Part shown: positions 25,001-34,700 of the stretch, piece by piece
Layout of the letters: every line of letters begins with the position of its first letter
Numbering within the stretch: the stretch's first letter is position 1
Source: a virus
Strand: one strand, 5' to 3'
Virus record (IMG/VR): IMGVR_UViG_3300030110_004466
Coordinates: 1-37,657 of that record
Length of the DNA stretch: 37,657 nucleotides
Notes under the pieces: model-generated
The model's input: the letters and a program-made list of their open reading frames with translations, nothing else
Told to the model about the DNA's origin: nothing
The model's database searches: none
Made by a program: the position numbers and the translations under genes

Positions 25001-28000
25001 TTGCATAACTTTGAACAATATGAACAACCGGAGGAGGATCAGCAATAAAGTCAACCGTCTGATTGTAATGTCGATATGAGGATGCCTGAGAAGGCGTTTC
25101 TGAAACAGTAGCTGTTGAACCAGTTACAACCCTGTCTCTATAATACTCAACTTTCTTAGTTGTAAGATCAACTGATTCTTTATCAACACCATGGTTAAAA
25201 GCATTAAATTGACCAACAGCATGAGAGCCATAGTTAGCAGATGAGAATCTTGCAGCTATAGCAGGCTGATCAGTAATACCTAAATCATTCTGACCAACAA
25301 AGAATGTTCTAGCAGGTAAATGAAACTCACCATACAATTCACCAGCTTCATTGGAGAGCACTGGGTCACCTAATGCACCAGCCTCTCTAAAATTAGAATC
25401 AACAACTGAGTCACCATCTTCTACCGACATAGGTCTTACAAAGCCATCAATATCATCTTTGTTAAACGTAAAGTAATGTCGAGTACTTGGTTTCAAACCC
25501 CAAACATGGAATCTAATTATTTGCTCACGAACATACATATCAAATCTTACATCCGTAACAAATTCACCAACCTTGATTGTATTTGTTGTTTCCTGAGGTG
25601 TGAACTGATTCTGACTTTTTTCAATTACTTGAGTACGAATATTGTTATAGTGTTGAACAGTTTCTTCTTCTTTATATTCAACAACGTTTGTACCTCCACT
25701 TGTACGCTCACCTACAACATTCAATGTTTTATCGTGAACTGAAGTACCAACATGCTCAACTTCTGTAATATCTGAAACTACTTCTTCTTGAGCATCCAAA
25801 ATACCAGGAAGATCACTAATAGCATTCATTAAACTTTCTGTACCTGCAGAAAGATCGAGCTCAATAGGAGGCTTATCAAGGTTAGTATTGACATCCATAA
25901 AGTTATCATAGTCAGGATACAATTGTACACGACCACAATATGAAAAGTCTGAACCAGATAGGTTTCTTGTTCTTGTAGCAGATTGTTGATCAACCACACT
26001 TTGTGTTTCATATTGTATTGTAATTAACCCTTCGCCTGATCCATCCGGATCTGTCATTTGTGTATTGGCAAATGAACCATCAACTGGGGTCACATCAACT
26101 TTATTTTTTACGACTTTTGTTGTAACAATTTTACGAGGCATTTCAAAGCTAGCTTTGAACTCTCTATCGTTAACTGCAGCAATTGATCTATCTGCAAAGT
26201 TGTCAACTAGAATACCATTTTTGAATCTATTCAAAGCAACGTTGGATGATGAAGGTACATTTAGGTCCATAGTATTCTTTTCAAGAAGACTTAATGAGCT
26301 GTAATATTGAAGTTTACGAACTTCATTTTTAATTTGACCAATATCCTTCATTGTATAACCACGAGGCTGCTTCAATGAAACTTGGTATGTATTATCTGGT
26401 CGGCCAGCTTCCATAGCTTCTTTAGGTGGCAATGATGGGAACTGAGGAACAATAACCGTACCAAGTGACATACCACCGTGTTGTTTAGAAGGACCAACTG
26501 GATTGAAATCTGGTTCACCAGGAACAACTCGAATATGACCTTCTTTATTAAGAACAACTCTATCTACTCTTGGTAAATAAACTTGGTAATCTGCTATCAT
26601 GTTTTTGCCAATAGCAGCCCAATATTGTTCACCACTAAATGATACTGTTGTACCTGGATTAGTTGTTGCCTTAGCTGCTGTGTCAGCAAGAGCACTTCCT
26701 GTTCCACTACCATTGTTAGCAGTATTTGCAGCGTAAGGTCTAAAGTCAATACAGTTTCTTAAATCAAATCCTTCACCATCTAACTTAGATATGTACCGAG
26801 GTATATCTTCGGTTCTAATTTTATCATTGGGTAGCGTCGCTGTAGTGTCATCAACAGGATAACTATCAACCGAATAATAACCACTATCTGAAGAACCACT
26901 TACATAGAAGTGTTGCATCTTTACAAGAATTTTTGTATTTGCTGTAACTGTTCCTAGATCAGCAGAAGCACCATTTGCATGTATTGTTGTTGTATCGGTT
27001 GTTTTTAATCTTAGCTTTGAAAGATTGTAGAATGCATCTTGACCACCTCTTTCAAGACTAAATCCATTTGTACGAACACCAGCAGAGGTATTAGATGCAG
27101 TTTCAATATCCGTGAAACTTCCTGCCACTGTACTGTTACCATGAGCAACAAACACTGCTTGTATCTTATGTACATCAGGTGAACCAAGACACCAAGGACC
27201 AACTGAGTTTGCATCATTGTTACTACAATCAATCTTTATATAAACATTAGCAGATAATACTTTGTTCTTCTGTTGTGATTGTCTTCTTGTTACAACATAT
27301 TTGACATTAAGTGGCAAAGCAGCATTCATCTCTTTGCCTCGAGACATATTAATTGTTACCGACTTTTGATCAGAACTAACAACAATATTAGATTGGGCAT
27401 TTCCTGTAAGTGATATTGCTCTATCTGTTGGGAACTTACGAGCATGGGTGTTAGCACTTAGAGAAGTACCAAAGTCTTCTTTCACTTCTAGAAGTGTTGA
27501 ATTAGTAATACCAGTAATAATCTGAGTGGAATTAGCTGGAACTGTGGAACTAGCACTACCAACTACAATAGTATCGCCAACTTGATAATCGTTTAAGAAT
27601 GTTGTGCTGCTGCCGGTAACATTGCTCTGGCCCGCAGTTACTGAAACAGTACCAGTTAAAGCAACAGTTTGTGCTTGGTTATTATTAGCAACAATAATGA
27701 AATCATTTTCGTCAGTATCTGATAATGTACTCCCACCAGTATAATTAAATACTTGGTTACCAGTGAGTGTAATTGTTGCAAATCCAGTTGTATTAGCTTC
27801 AACAGAAGCAATTGTACTGTACGAATATTGAGCTACATCATCTTCTTTATGATTAAGAGTTTTAATTCCTTTATGACCAAGTCTCGATAACATATTACGT
27901 TTCTTGGTTTCTTTAAGAATAGCTCTACCATTTTCATCTAATACAATGTCTGCAAAACCAACGCCAGCATTAGAACCAGAAAAATAAGATACAGCTCTTA

Positions 28001-29969
28001 CATCATTAAATTGCTTACCTTGATTCATCTTAACATCGAACAAATATATTTTGTATTTACATGCAGCTTGCCCATGTGTACCTTGATCGTGTCGCCAACC
28101 TCTTAGTCTTGCTTTACCAATAATTTCTGCAGACCCTGCTGTACCGTCTAAGATTATATTGTTGGCTCTGTTTAAACCAGCACCATCTGTACCAGCATCT
28201 TCAATTATAATGTTATCGCCAGCATCAGCTCCAAATTCATCACTACGTTCCATGACTACAAATCCACCCATAGCCTTATCATATGCTGGAGATGTTGCTG
28301 CAACAGTGGTAGCAGTGTTTGTGGTTGGAACAGTTGGATCTGTTCCTGCTGGGCATTCTGAGATTCGATCACCAGCTGTGTCCATTAAAAACACTTCAAC
28401 ACCAGTATTAAAATCAAATGTTCCTACTAATTCATTTACATCCACATAGTTACCAAAATCTTGAGATATTACAGCAGTGTCAATATTTGCTGTATCAATA
28501 CCTTTTCTAATTGGAATAAACGAATTGTTTAGAGTTTCAATTCTAAATCCTTCAACATAACCTTTACCGGCGCCAACAACTACTTGATCAAAATCAGTAT
28601 TGGCTGTATCATCAAGAACTTTAATTGGAAATGGTTTAACAACATAATCACCACTTTCCTCAGCAGTTCGTTTAGCCATTTCTGCACCAATAGAATCAAA
28701 CTGAGTATCAGTACGAGTTCGATTGATTTGACCATCTTCATAAAAAGCAACTGCAAAGAAGTCATTAGCAGTTGTAAGATCATCTTTACTTTTAGAAGCC
28801 AACTTAGGTACTAGTTTAAGTCTATCTGCTCCAGGAGCATTTTCATTATTGAATCCAGCAGCATTATCTAATAATGTTGAGTCAATTGAACTATTAACAA
28901 TTGATTCCTCGACAATAAAACCTACTGCCATATTGTTTGGTGCGACATTAAATCCATCAACGTTGATGGACTGAGCTTCGACGTCAATAAAATGTCCTTT
29001 TTTGTAAATTATACCAGCAGCAACATGCAATCTTTCTGTATGACCTCTAACACGATTATATGCTGTTGTAGCTGGTACAGCATCTGGATACTTATCAGTA
29101 TTAGCTAAATATTCTTCAGCTGAAACCATAACGTCTGGTTGACCTGTACCAAATGCTAAGTAGTGTCCATTTCCTGTTAATGTGTTAAATGATTTACCTG
29201 CAATGGTAAAGTGGGCTGTACTGTTAATTGCTGCAACAACGTTAGCACCACTACCAGTTGAAGTAGAGATTGTAATAACAGGTACATCATCCAATTGATA
29301 TTCAACACCAGAGTTTGTTAGATTAATACTAGTTATTACACCATCACTATCTGTGTTAACAGTAGCTTGAGCATTTGCTCCTCTTGTAGATGTAAAGATT
29401 AATGGATCACCATTTGTGTACAGTGTTCCTCCGGAGTTTATTGTAAAGGTACTAGATATTTGTCCATTTGAAGGATAATAATCAACTTGGGAACCACTAT
29501 CAAATTTGTGTTGATCTATTGTATCTCCATTAGCAGCAACAGTGTTACCAGTGTTCATATACACCCCGAAGAATGCATTTAAATCTGGATTGTTAATTTC
29601 AAATCCTGCAACAGTACTTGTAATAGACATGACCAAGTTAGTTGTTGGATCATTAAGATAACCGTTTCCGTATTCACTAATTGTAAACGTACTAGTATTT
29701 GCACCACCATGAGTATCGAGAACTTTAACATATTGTGTTTTTATAGAGCGAATAGAACAACCTGAAACAATTGTGCCTTCTTGTAATATATTATCACCAA
29801 ACTTAGAAACCTGTTGCTGCAACATTGATTGCAACGATGTTAGCTCTCTTGCCTGTACAGGAACAGAAGGTTTAAACAAAATACGATGATAGTTCGTATT
29901 AGATTGATAGTCGTCAAAATAAGGACTTACATTAAGATTCGTATCTATATTTGATGTATCATTGGCCAT
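22014..29969 (-). CDS. DUF4815-type baseplate/tail structural protein with two Hint domains, 2651 residues
   Basis: The N-terminus has NVSPYFDDYQSNTNYHRILF, then KPSVPVQARELTSLQSMLQQQ and KFGDNILQEGTIVSG, the signature of the DUF4815 virion proteins of marine T4-like phages. Those stand after the wedge genes where T4 has gp9-gp12. The body is beta-rich with repeated NTGTAT-like strands. Residues ~565-620 carry an LDGT/DAGD/IIIED module. Residues 1666-1833 and 1839-1991 are two Hint (intein-like) domains. The sequence resumes with KDDPIAQTFLVKSGQG, which looks like the original junction. AAGGGATAG precedes the ATG. The role is presumably baseplate periphery or fibre attachment. Possible self-cleavage by the Hint domains would split it into pieces of about 1665 and 660 residues. 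Confidence 0.85.
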   Translation of the reverse strand: MANDTSNIDTNLNVSPYFDDYQSNTNYHRILFKPSVPVQARELTSLQSMLQQQVSKFGDNILQEGTIVSGCSIRSIKTQYVKVLDTHGGANTSTFTISEYGNGYLNDPTTNLVMSITSTVAGFEINNPDLNAFFGVYMNTGNTVAANGDTIDQHKFDSGSQVDYYPSNGQISSTFTINSGGTLYTNGDPLIFTSTRGANAQATVNTDSDGVITSINLTNSGVEYQLDDVPVITISTSTGSGANVVAAINSTAHFTIAGKSFNTLTGNGHYLAFGTGQPDVMVSAEEYLANTDKYPDAVPATTAYNRVRGHTERLHVAAGIIYKKGHFIDVEAQSINVDGFNVAPNNMAVGFIVEESIVNSSIDSTLLDNAAGFNNENAPGADRLKLVPKLASKSKDDLTTANDFFAVAFYEDGQINRTRTDTQFDSIGAEMAKRTAEESGDYVVKPFPIKVLDDTANTDFDQVVVGAGKGYVEGFRIETLNNSFIPIRKGIDTANIDTAVISQDFGNYVDVNELVGTFDFNTGVEVFLMDTAGDRISECPAGTDPTVPTTNTATTVAATSPAYDKAMGGFVVMERSDEFGADAGDNIIIEDAGTDGAGLNRANNIILDGTAGSAEIIGKARLRGWRHDQGTHGQAACKYKIYLFDVKMNQGKQFNDVRAVSYFSGSNAGVGFADIVLDENGRAILKETKKRNMLSRLGHKGIKTLNHKEDDVAQYSYSTIASVEANTTGFATITLTGNQVFNYTGGSTLSDTDENDFIIVANNNQAQTVALTGTVSVTAGQSNVTGSSTTFLNDYQVGDTIVVGSASSTVPANSTQIITGITNSTLLEVKEDFGTSLSANTHARKFPTDRAISLTGNAQSNIVVSSDQKSVTINMSRGKEMNAALPLNVKYVVTRRQSQQKNKVLSANVYIKIDCSNNDANSVGPWCLGSPDVHKIQAVFVAHGNSTVAGSFTDIETASNTSAGVRTNGFSLERGGQDAFYNLSKLRLKTTDTTTIHANGASADLGTVTANTKILVKMQHFYVSGSSDSGYYSVDSYPVDDTTATLPNDKIRTEDIPRYISKLDGEGFDLRNCIDFRPYAANTANNGSGTGSALADTAAKATTNPGTTVSFSGEQYWAAIGKNMIADYQVYLPRVDRVVLNKEGHIRVVPGEPDFNPVGPSKQHGGMSLGTVIVPQFPSLPPKEAMEAGRPDNTYQVSLKQPRGYTMKDIGQIKNEVRKLQYYSSLSLLEKNTMDLNVPSSSNVALNRFKNGILVDNFADRSIAAVNDREFKASFEMPRKIVTTKVVKNKVDVTPVDGSFANTQMTDPDGSGEGLITIQYETQSVVDQQSATRTRNLSGSDFSYCGRVQLYPDYDNFMDVNTNLDKPPIELDLSAGTESLMNAISDLPGILDAQEEVVSDITEVEHVGTSVHDKTLNVVGERTSGGTNVVEYKEEETVQHYNNIRTQVIEKSQNQFTPQETTNTIKVGEFVTDVRFDMYVREQIIRFHVWGLKPSTRHYFTFNKDDIDGFVRPMSVEDGDSVVDSNFREAGALGDPVLSNEAGELYGEFHLPARTFFVGQNDLGITDQPAIAARFSSANYGSHAVGQFNAFNHGVDKESVDLTTKKVEYYRDRVVTGSTATVSETPSQASSYRHYNQTVDFIADPPPVVHIVQSYASSSEAIDGDCFTKDTPILMADGTTKDITEVEVGDFVAGAGGASNEVLDVIKRTPDIPYLYGFNDLDPFVTAYHPIFTKEGWACFEPEKFKEHRPNTYQEIVNDNGGNDLVKIKVGSKILKNFITESGSAFIGDKHKEDNWEVIESIETVECDPELPVYNLTVSGDRTFTAHDTVVHNKGDSDCFVAAAPVLMADGTTKPIIEIQIGDKVKGKDGAINRVTATHIKQPDLPFLYSINGHMPFVTAYHPILTKEGWGCFEPEKFKEHRPEAYQSIVDDNDGNELIKLEVDRKIQHAEGHWERIETLEVVDCDPDMDVYNLTVDNDRTFTVFNYIVHNKDDPIAQTFLVKSGQGVGGYFVTSMDVFFNTKDSKKGITMQLRKTEGGKPQAFTLPYGTVHLNPDQVNVSSDGTVATRFTFKAPIFLKNGESYAVVLHPDGNNPNYNAFVRTLGQPDLVTGKALTTGGFDGTMFLSTSEGPGQWDPVLDETLKFILNRADFQYSTGTVQYENQPLEFFNLSDINGNFQQGERVFKLDNSANITGNVAFTTTSETVTGTGTTFTQDLAVGDFVALTNGTSHDVRKVANVVSNTSVILQGFPDFTGVVANARIQKTPSGRVFFYENTSANKEMWIDRSTAANSDFAFSNNVTIIGAVSHANATVTTVKNEKISGFQNLMNQISPAGSKLTQFVQANTATGTTANAAFPINDINHFEKEVFIKSKSNEVIEGTGKSFRQTFRFETTTKWVSPVIDDSTTSILKISNIINNDATDEHLPGQGSADAKYISKTVTLDDGQDAEDIRVYVTGTQPGNSEIQAYARIQHELDGGNVVDKHWTKLQRVGDSTKTQPGARNQFAEHEFRMPDAPETTLLTSTGITELGNTVITTSTDESSNISVGDLLKVEHTDPLLDYQVEVVTAVDSTTITIGNELNFTNRKSILSKVTYPQVAFKDPQNEFITTYFDDEQRRFETYKVFQIKLVMLSDDSTRVPRLKDLRAVAMSV
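23997..24455 (-). other. Hint/intein-like domain 2 within the DUF4815 protein
   Basis: The second copy covers 153 residues, starts with Cys (CFVAAAPVLMADGTTKPI), has VTAYHPILTKEGWGCFEPEK with the TxxH motif, and ends VYNLTVDNDRTF ... YIVHN followed by Lys. It is closely similar to the first copy, including the shared phrase FEPEKFKEHRP. It starts only five residues (KGDSD) after the first copy ends, so the pair is a tandem duplication. Confidence 0.85.
24471..24974 (-). other. Hint/intein-like domain 1 within the DUF4815 protein
   Basis: The encoded 168 residues begin with Cys (CFTKDTPILMADGTTKDI, block A), contain the TxxH motif (VTAYHPIFTKEGW, block B) and end with VYNLTVSGDRTF ... TVVHN (blocks F and G). 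The Cys1, Thr-x-x-His and terminal His-Asn needed for self-processing are all present. The residue after Asn is Lys, not Cys/Ser/Thr, so this is not a standard intein. It resembles bacterial intein-like (BIL) or phage Hint domains, which may cleave. No homing-endonuclease domain is inserted. Confidence 0.85.
28120..28270 (-). repeat. LDGTD/DAGD module copy in the DUF4815 protein
   Basis: The minus strand encodes FVVMERSDEFGADAGDNI, IIEDAGTDGAGLNRANN and IILDGTAGSAEIIGKAR. This is a diverged copy of the module found in the giant fibre and in the gp7-like protein: a strand, an (A/G)DAGD turn, then (I/L)(I/L)ED. Confidence 0.65.
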
Positions 29970-29984
29970 TCCGGAACTATCCCT

Positions 29985-31772
29985 TTAGAATTTTATTACT
30001 AGTTTTATTGTTTCAGTATTTGTGTTCGATCTCGATATCGCTTCTACGTTTTTCAATAACAGAACTTCACCTGATCCTCTGACCAAATCTGGTTGAATGG
30101 TGTTAGAGAATCTAGCAGTTTCTGAAGACGTTCCACCTGTTACTATATAGTTGTTTGTAGCATCAAACGTTCCTCTCACTTCTGACAATTGAGTGACAGA
30201 ACTATTTGAAGCATATACAAATCCATTAGCATCAGTTGTTGCTTCTGTGACTTTCTCATCTTCAACAAAATTATTACTGGTAACCATAACATGGTTAAAT
30301 TTAACTGTTTGTTGGAAAAAGTGTGTATTTGATCTAGTATCTTGTGCATTCACTTTCATACTAACAACGTTTGCGGTTGCACTAGACGTTACCCCTGTAA
30401 CATTTGCACCCGGATTAAACATTCCATATGCATTGGACAATCTAAGGATTGTTGAATTAGCAAAGGAGATAACACCTTGACCTCCGCTTGTATTATGATT
30501 CAAGGTTTCTGTAACAGAAAAATTAGTTGTTGGAGAATCAATTGTTATTTCAACATTAGCATAAAATGGATCTTTCAATAAACCTACTGTTCTAAAGTCA
30601 TTGTCAGTTTGAATATTATCAGCTTCATTGTTAGCAAAGTCTGTACTAATAATTACGTACCTTGCTTCCAGTTCACTTTTTGGATCCGCTGCATGCCCAC
30701 CGAACGGTCCAATAACCGCCCGTGCTGCAGCGAGATTAGCTGTTGCCATATTGTTAGCTTCTATAGTAATATTAGCATACGTATAGCCTTCACCTCTGCT
30801 CAAAACCTCAACATTAGCAATTGTATTTGTTGATTGATTTATTATTGGTCTAGCAGATGCGTTTGATCCATCACCTTTGATTGTCAACGTTGGGGTAATC
30901 TCAAACCCACAAGTACTATCTGGAGTTACTTCTTGATCTGTGTTTGAAGTATTTGATATGGCTGTTCCAACGGTAATTGTGTTTGACGTTGCATCCCAAT
31001 CAGTTATTTTTCTATAAGTACCTTGAATGTTTAAGCCGCTTGTGAAATATATTGAACAATTGTTATAGAAATCATTTGCAGAGTTTAGTGTGAAAGATGT
31101 TGAATTTACAGTAAATACAGTGCTATTTGTACCAGTTACAACTGAACCGTTTGCAAACTCATTATAATTATTTCCACTATTTGTTACAACAAAAGCATCA
31201 AGTGCACCATTGATTGCATTTCCTGATGCGTTTGCATGATCAACAACAGGTATATAATTGTTTGCATTAAACTTTGTGTACTTAGATTGTGGTATTGTAT
31301 ACATAAATCTCCATTGATAACCATCAGTAGCAGACTTAATATACAATGATTCTAACGAAGATGATACATCTGAATACAAGGGTTGTGAATTAGAAGCAGT
31401 GTTACCATTGTTGTCAATAACTTTCCACACATGATAGTCTGTTCCCTCGCTTGTAACAGCATAATAATCTTTATCTAACATGGTTGTGTCTTGATCATCA
31501 TATGGATAATAGGTTGTACCATTAGCCCACGACTTATTTTCAATAGCAATTGATATATCATTAGATGTTAACAATTTACCAAATATCATTTCATCATATG
31601 ATTGATACACAGAATTTGTAATAGAAGCACTTGGTGTTGGTGTTGTAGATCCACTAAAATCTCTATGTTTTGTGCTAAACACATAATACATAGTGTTAGC
31701 AGCTTCTGTTACTGACTCAACTAGCTGTCGAGCACTGTGTACATTAAATTCTTTATAGATTCTTTCTGTCAT
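29985..31772 (-). CDS. 8: Baseplate wedge protein gp8
   Basis: This 595-residue protein begins MTERIYKEFNVHSARQLVES, followed by VTEAANTMYYVFSTKHRDFS. It continues with a region of long Tyr/Asp-rich strands (TYYPYDDQDTTMLDKDYYAV) and DGYQWRFMYTIPQSKYTKF. This N-terminal layout matches the marine phage gp8 wedge proteins I know. T4 gp8 is 334 residues, so this is about 260 longer. The extra length is Thr/Asn/Ser-rich beta sequence in the C-terminal half (NSTVFTVNSTSFTLNSAND and similar). AGGAT precedes the ATG. The gene lies between the gp7-like and DUF4815 genes, the same order as in T4 (7-8-9/10). It should sit in the baseplate wedge, contacting gp7 and gp10. Confidence 0.8.
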   Translation of the reverse strand: MTERIYKEFNVHSARQLVESVTEAANTMYYVFSTKHRDFSGSTTPTPSASITNSVYQSYDEMIFGKLLTSNDISIAIENKSWANGTTYYPYDDQDTTMLDKDYYAVTSEGTDYHVWKVIDNNGNTASNSQPLYSDVSSSLESLYIKSATDGYQWRFMYTIPQSKYTKFNANNYIPVVDHANASGNAINGALDAFVVTNSGNNYNEFANGSVVTGTNSTVFTVNSTSFTLNSANDFYNNCSIYFTSGLNIQGTYRKITDWDATSNTITVGTAISNTSNTDQEVTPDSTCGFEITPTLTIKGDGSNASARPIINQSTNTIANVEVLSRGEGYTYANITIEANNMATANLAAARAVIGPFGGHAADPKSELEARYVIISTDFANNEADNIQTDNDFRTVGLLKDPFYANVEITIDSPTTNFSVTETLNHNTSGGQGVISFANSTILRLSNAYGMFNPGANVTGVTSSATANVVSMKVNAQDTRSNTHFFQQTVKFNHVMVTSNNFVEDEKVTEATTDANGFVYASNSSVTQLSEVRGTFDATNNYIVTGGTSSETARFSNTIQPDLVRGSGEVLLLKNVEAISRSNTNTETIKLVIKF

Positions 31773-31775
31773 ATC

Positions 31776-34700
31776 CTATGCCTGACTTACACTTGTATTA
31801 GCTGCTGAAATGGACGTATTACTAAACGAATCAATCACTGCTTTACCAAATAATTTATAACCAGATGTATGAATAACTTCTTTGAGAAGTTTCTCATACT
31901 TATTTAGCTCAAACTCAGACAATACTTGATAAGAGAATGTTTGATAAAAGTCATTATCATGCAAATGGTATTCATCACTAAGGAAACCATTAGACTTTCT
32001 CCAATATGGTACACCTATCCCTGTACCATTTGCTACTGCCGTACCATCTATTAATTGAGTATTTGAACCCACTTTAAAGACCAAAGGCTCGCCATCATTA
32101 AAACTTAAACCAGAATGAACTATATCAACCGTATCAATGATTCCAGTTCCAAAAGATACATTAGAATCAACTCGTGCATTTAAACCTGTTCTAAGAGCTC
32201 TGAAATAGCCACTTCTAATAGCTCTATCAGTCAATGTTGTTATATGAACAGATTTACTGTTGTTGTTGGTTTGAAGTCTTGATGGTGCCACAGATTCTAA
32301 TTTAAGATAACTTGTAGGATTAGTTGTTCCTTCTTCAAGAACAATTTGATCTCCTGCATCTGTACCGCTACTATCCGTTTGACTTAGTTGGAGACTATCT
32401 AATCTCAAATGAGGATTAACATCATTTGTTGAAGTAACAAGTTGCACACCAGGAGTATGTAATGTAACATTCATTGTACCTCCTTCATTATTTACTGACA
32501 CAACCTTACCAACAGCAACTGTATTTTCAGATGTATCATATGTTGTTGCTAACGCTCCATTTGCAGTTGCACTGCTTATTAATCCAGTTATTGTGTTGGT
32601 TGAAAATGAGTATGTACTGTTTGTAACGTAAACATTATTACCTTGGGTTTTTCTTACTAAGCCACCCAACTTTAAAAATGTTGTGTTAGCTTCTCTAACC
32701 TGTGCATAATTGTTGACTGTTGAGTTTACAACCTGTACAATACCTTCGCCAACTTGGAATGAGCCAATTGATATAGCATCTTCAAGTATCAAGTTATGAA
32801 ATTCATTTGATCTGTTACTATCTGTGCCATCTAGAATTATATTATCACCAATGTCAGAACCATCACTATCTGTTCGGTCTAATATAATGTCACCATTTGA
32901 AAAGGCTAGCTCTTTAACATCTCTAGGTATTTCTTGTCTCATCATATCATCGGTTGTAATAGTAGTGCCTGCTCTATTAGTGAAGTTCAACAATTTGTTT
33001 GTTTGATTATAACCCTCAATATATTTGTTTTGAATTGTTATAACAGGATCACCTGTATATGTATTACCAGTGCTAGAAATTGTTAAGGTTACAACTTCAC
33101 CAAGTAATTCATCTGCAGCAAATGCTAATGCTTTGTCTATAACACTATCAACATTAGCAGAAGTACTTTTTGAAAATCCATATCCTTTATTTGTTACATT
33201 ACTAGATGTGCCATCAATTACAATATCTGCAAAAACAACATTGCCTGAATTCTTAGATCCAATATAATCAGTATATACGTTCGTCGATACAGTATTACCG
33301 ACAGCATTGATTGATACTATTGTATTGTTACCAGACCTGTTACCAACAATTCTTGCATAGGTATTAGATATTTTTCCTAATACAAATCCTTGTTGATCAG
33401 CTGGCCATGCTACACTTGTGTTTCCATTAGCATGAGAATCGTCAATAACACCCATACTGTTTCCATTGAAGCCAATAAATGTACCTGTTATATAATTGTT
33501 TGTAAACGAATCAAAATCAGCATTTATGACTGCGTTACCTGAGAATCGTAATTTTGATACACCCGTACTAAATGAACCAGAAGTTTCATAAATTAATATT
33601 GTTCCATTAGTCGAGGAGCTATTAGTGTTAGTTATTAACGCTGAGTGACCATTTGCAATAACAAACCCGGTTGAATTGATTCCTTCAACATAACTCGTAT
33701 TGTTAGCTTGGGATAAGAATGTGTCATGTCTTGAAGTAAATCCAACAGTTACTTTTGGAGAAAATACATCTTCATACGTTTGAAAATTATCATCTGGTCT
33801 AGTTTGTCCATCAAACACTGAGAGTTCTTCACTGGTTTCTGTTAACAAAAAGTCACCTTCGTCTGCTCCATCAGCATTTGTTTGTTCAAGAATAATAAAA
33901 TCATTCCAACCAGTTTGCAAACTATCTGTACCATTTAATTTTATTTTTTCAACTACAATTGTTGAATCTTCTAACATGATATTGTTTGCAGCATCTGTAC
34001 CAGAACTATCTGTACGATCAAGAACAACATTGTCTCCTGTATCTTCAGATACTAACCTTGCACCCATATTATTATATGTACTGTCTTCTGCTAACAAAAG
34101 AAAACTAGTATCATTTATATCTTCTAACAATAAGAAGCCAGTATTATCAAGATAATCTTCTAACAATATTCCTGAAAGATCTTCTTCTACTTCCATTCGT
34201 ATTTGACTACCAGCATCCGATCCGGATCCATCCGTTGCATCTAAAACAATTGGGCCAGCATCTTCTATTTCAATGCCACCTTGATTAATAGTAGTATACT
34301 GGGCTTTAACAAAGGTATTAGAAACACTATTTGTTTGTAAAATTGTTGTACTTATTAAAACATTGGATAAAGCATTATTTGAAGAGAAACCAGAACCTCC
34401 AACTTGCAATTGTATGTCAGGAATACCAGTACCTTCAACTGTACTTGTTACTTTTATTTTTCCTTCGGTGGATGTGTTTGCTGATGACTTAACTAAAATT
34501 TGATCGCCAATTGAATAATTATTACCACCATTAGTAATAGTAACTCCTGATAACGAACCATTTAGTCTTGAACGATATACGCTTGAGGAATCTCTAATAA
34601 GTTCGCCCTTAACAAATACACCAGTAATTTGCTCGAGAAATAAAATTTTAGTTAAGTTACCTGCAATTGATGTGCCAACAATTGATTGTACGTATGCTTT

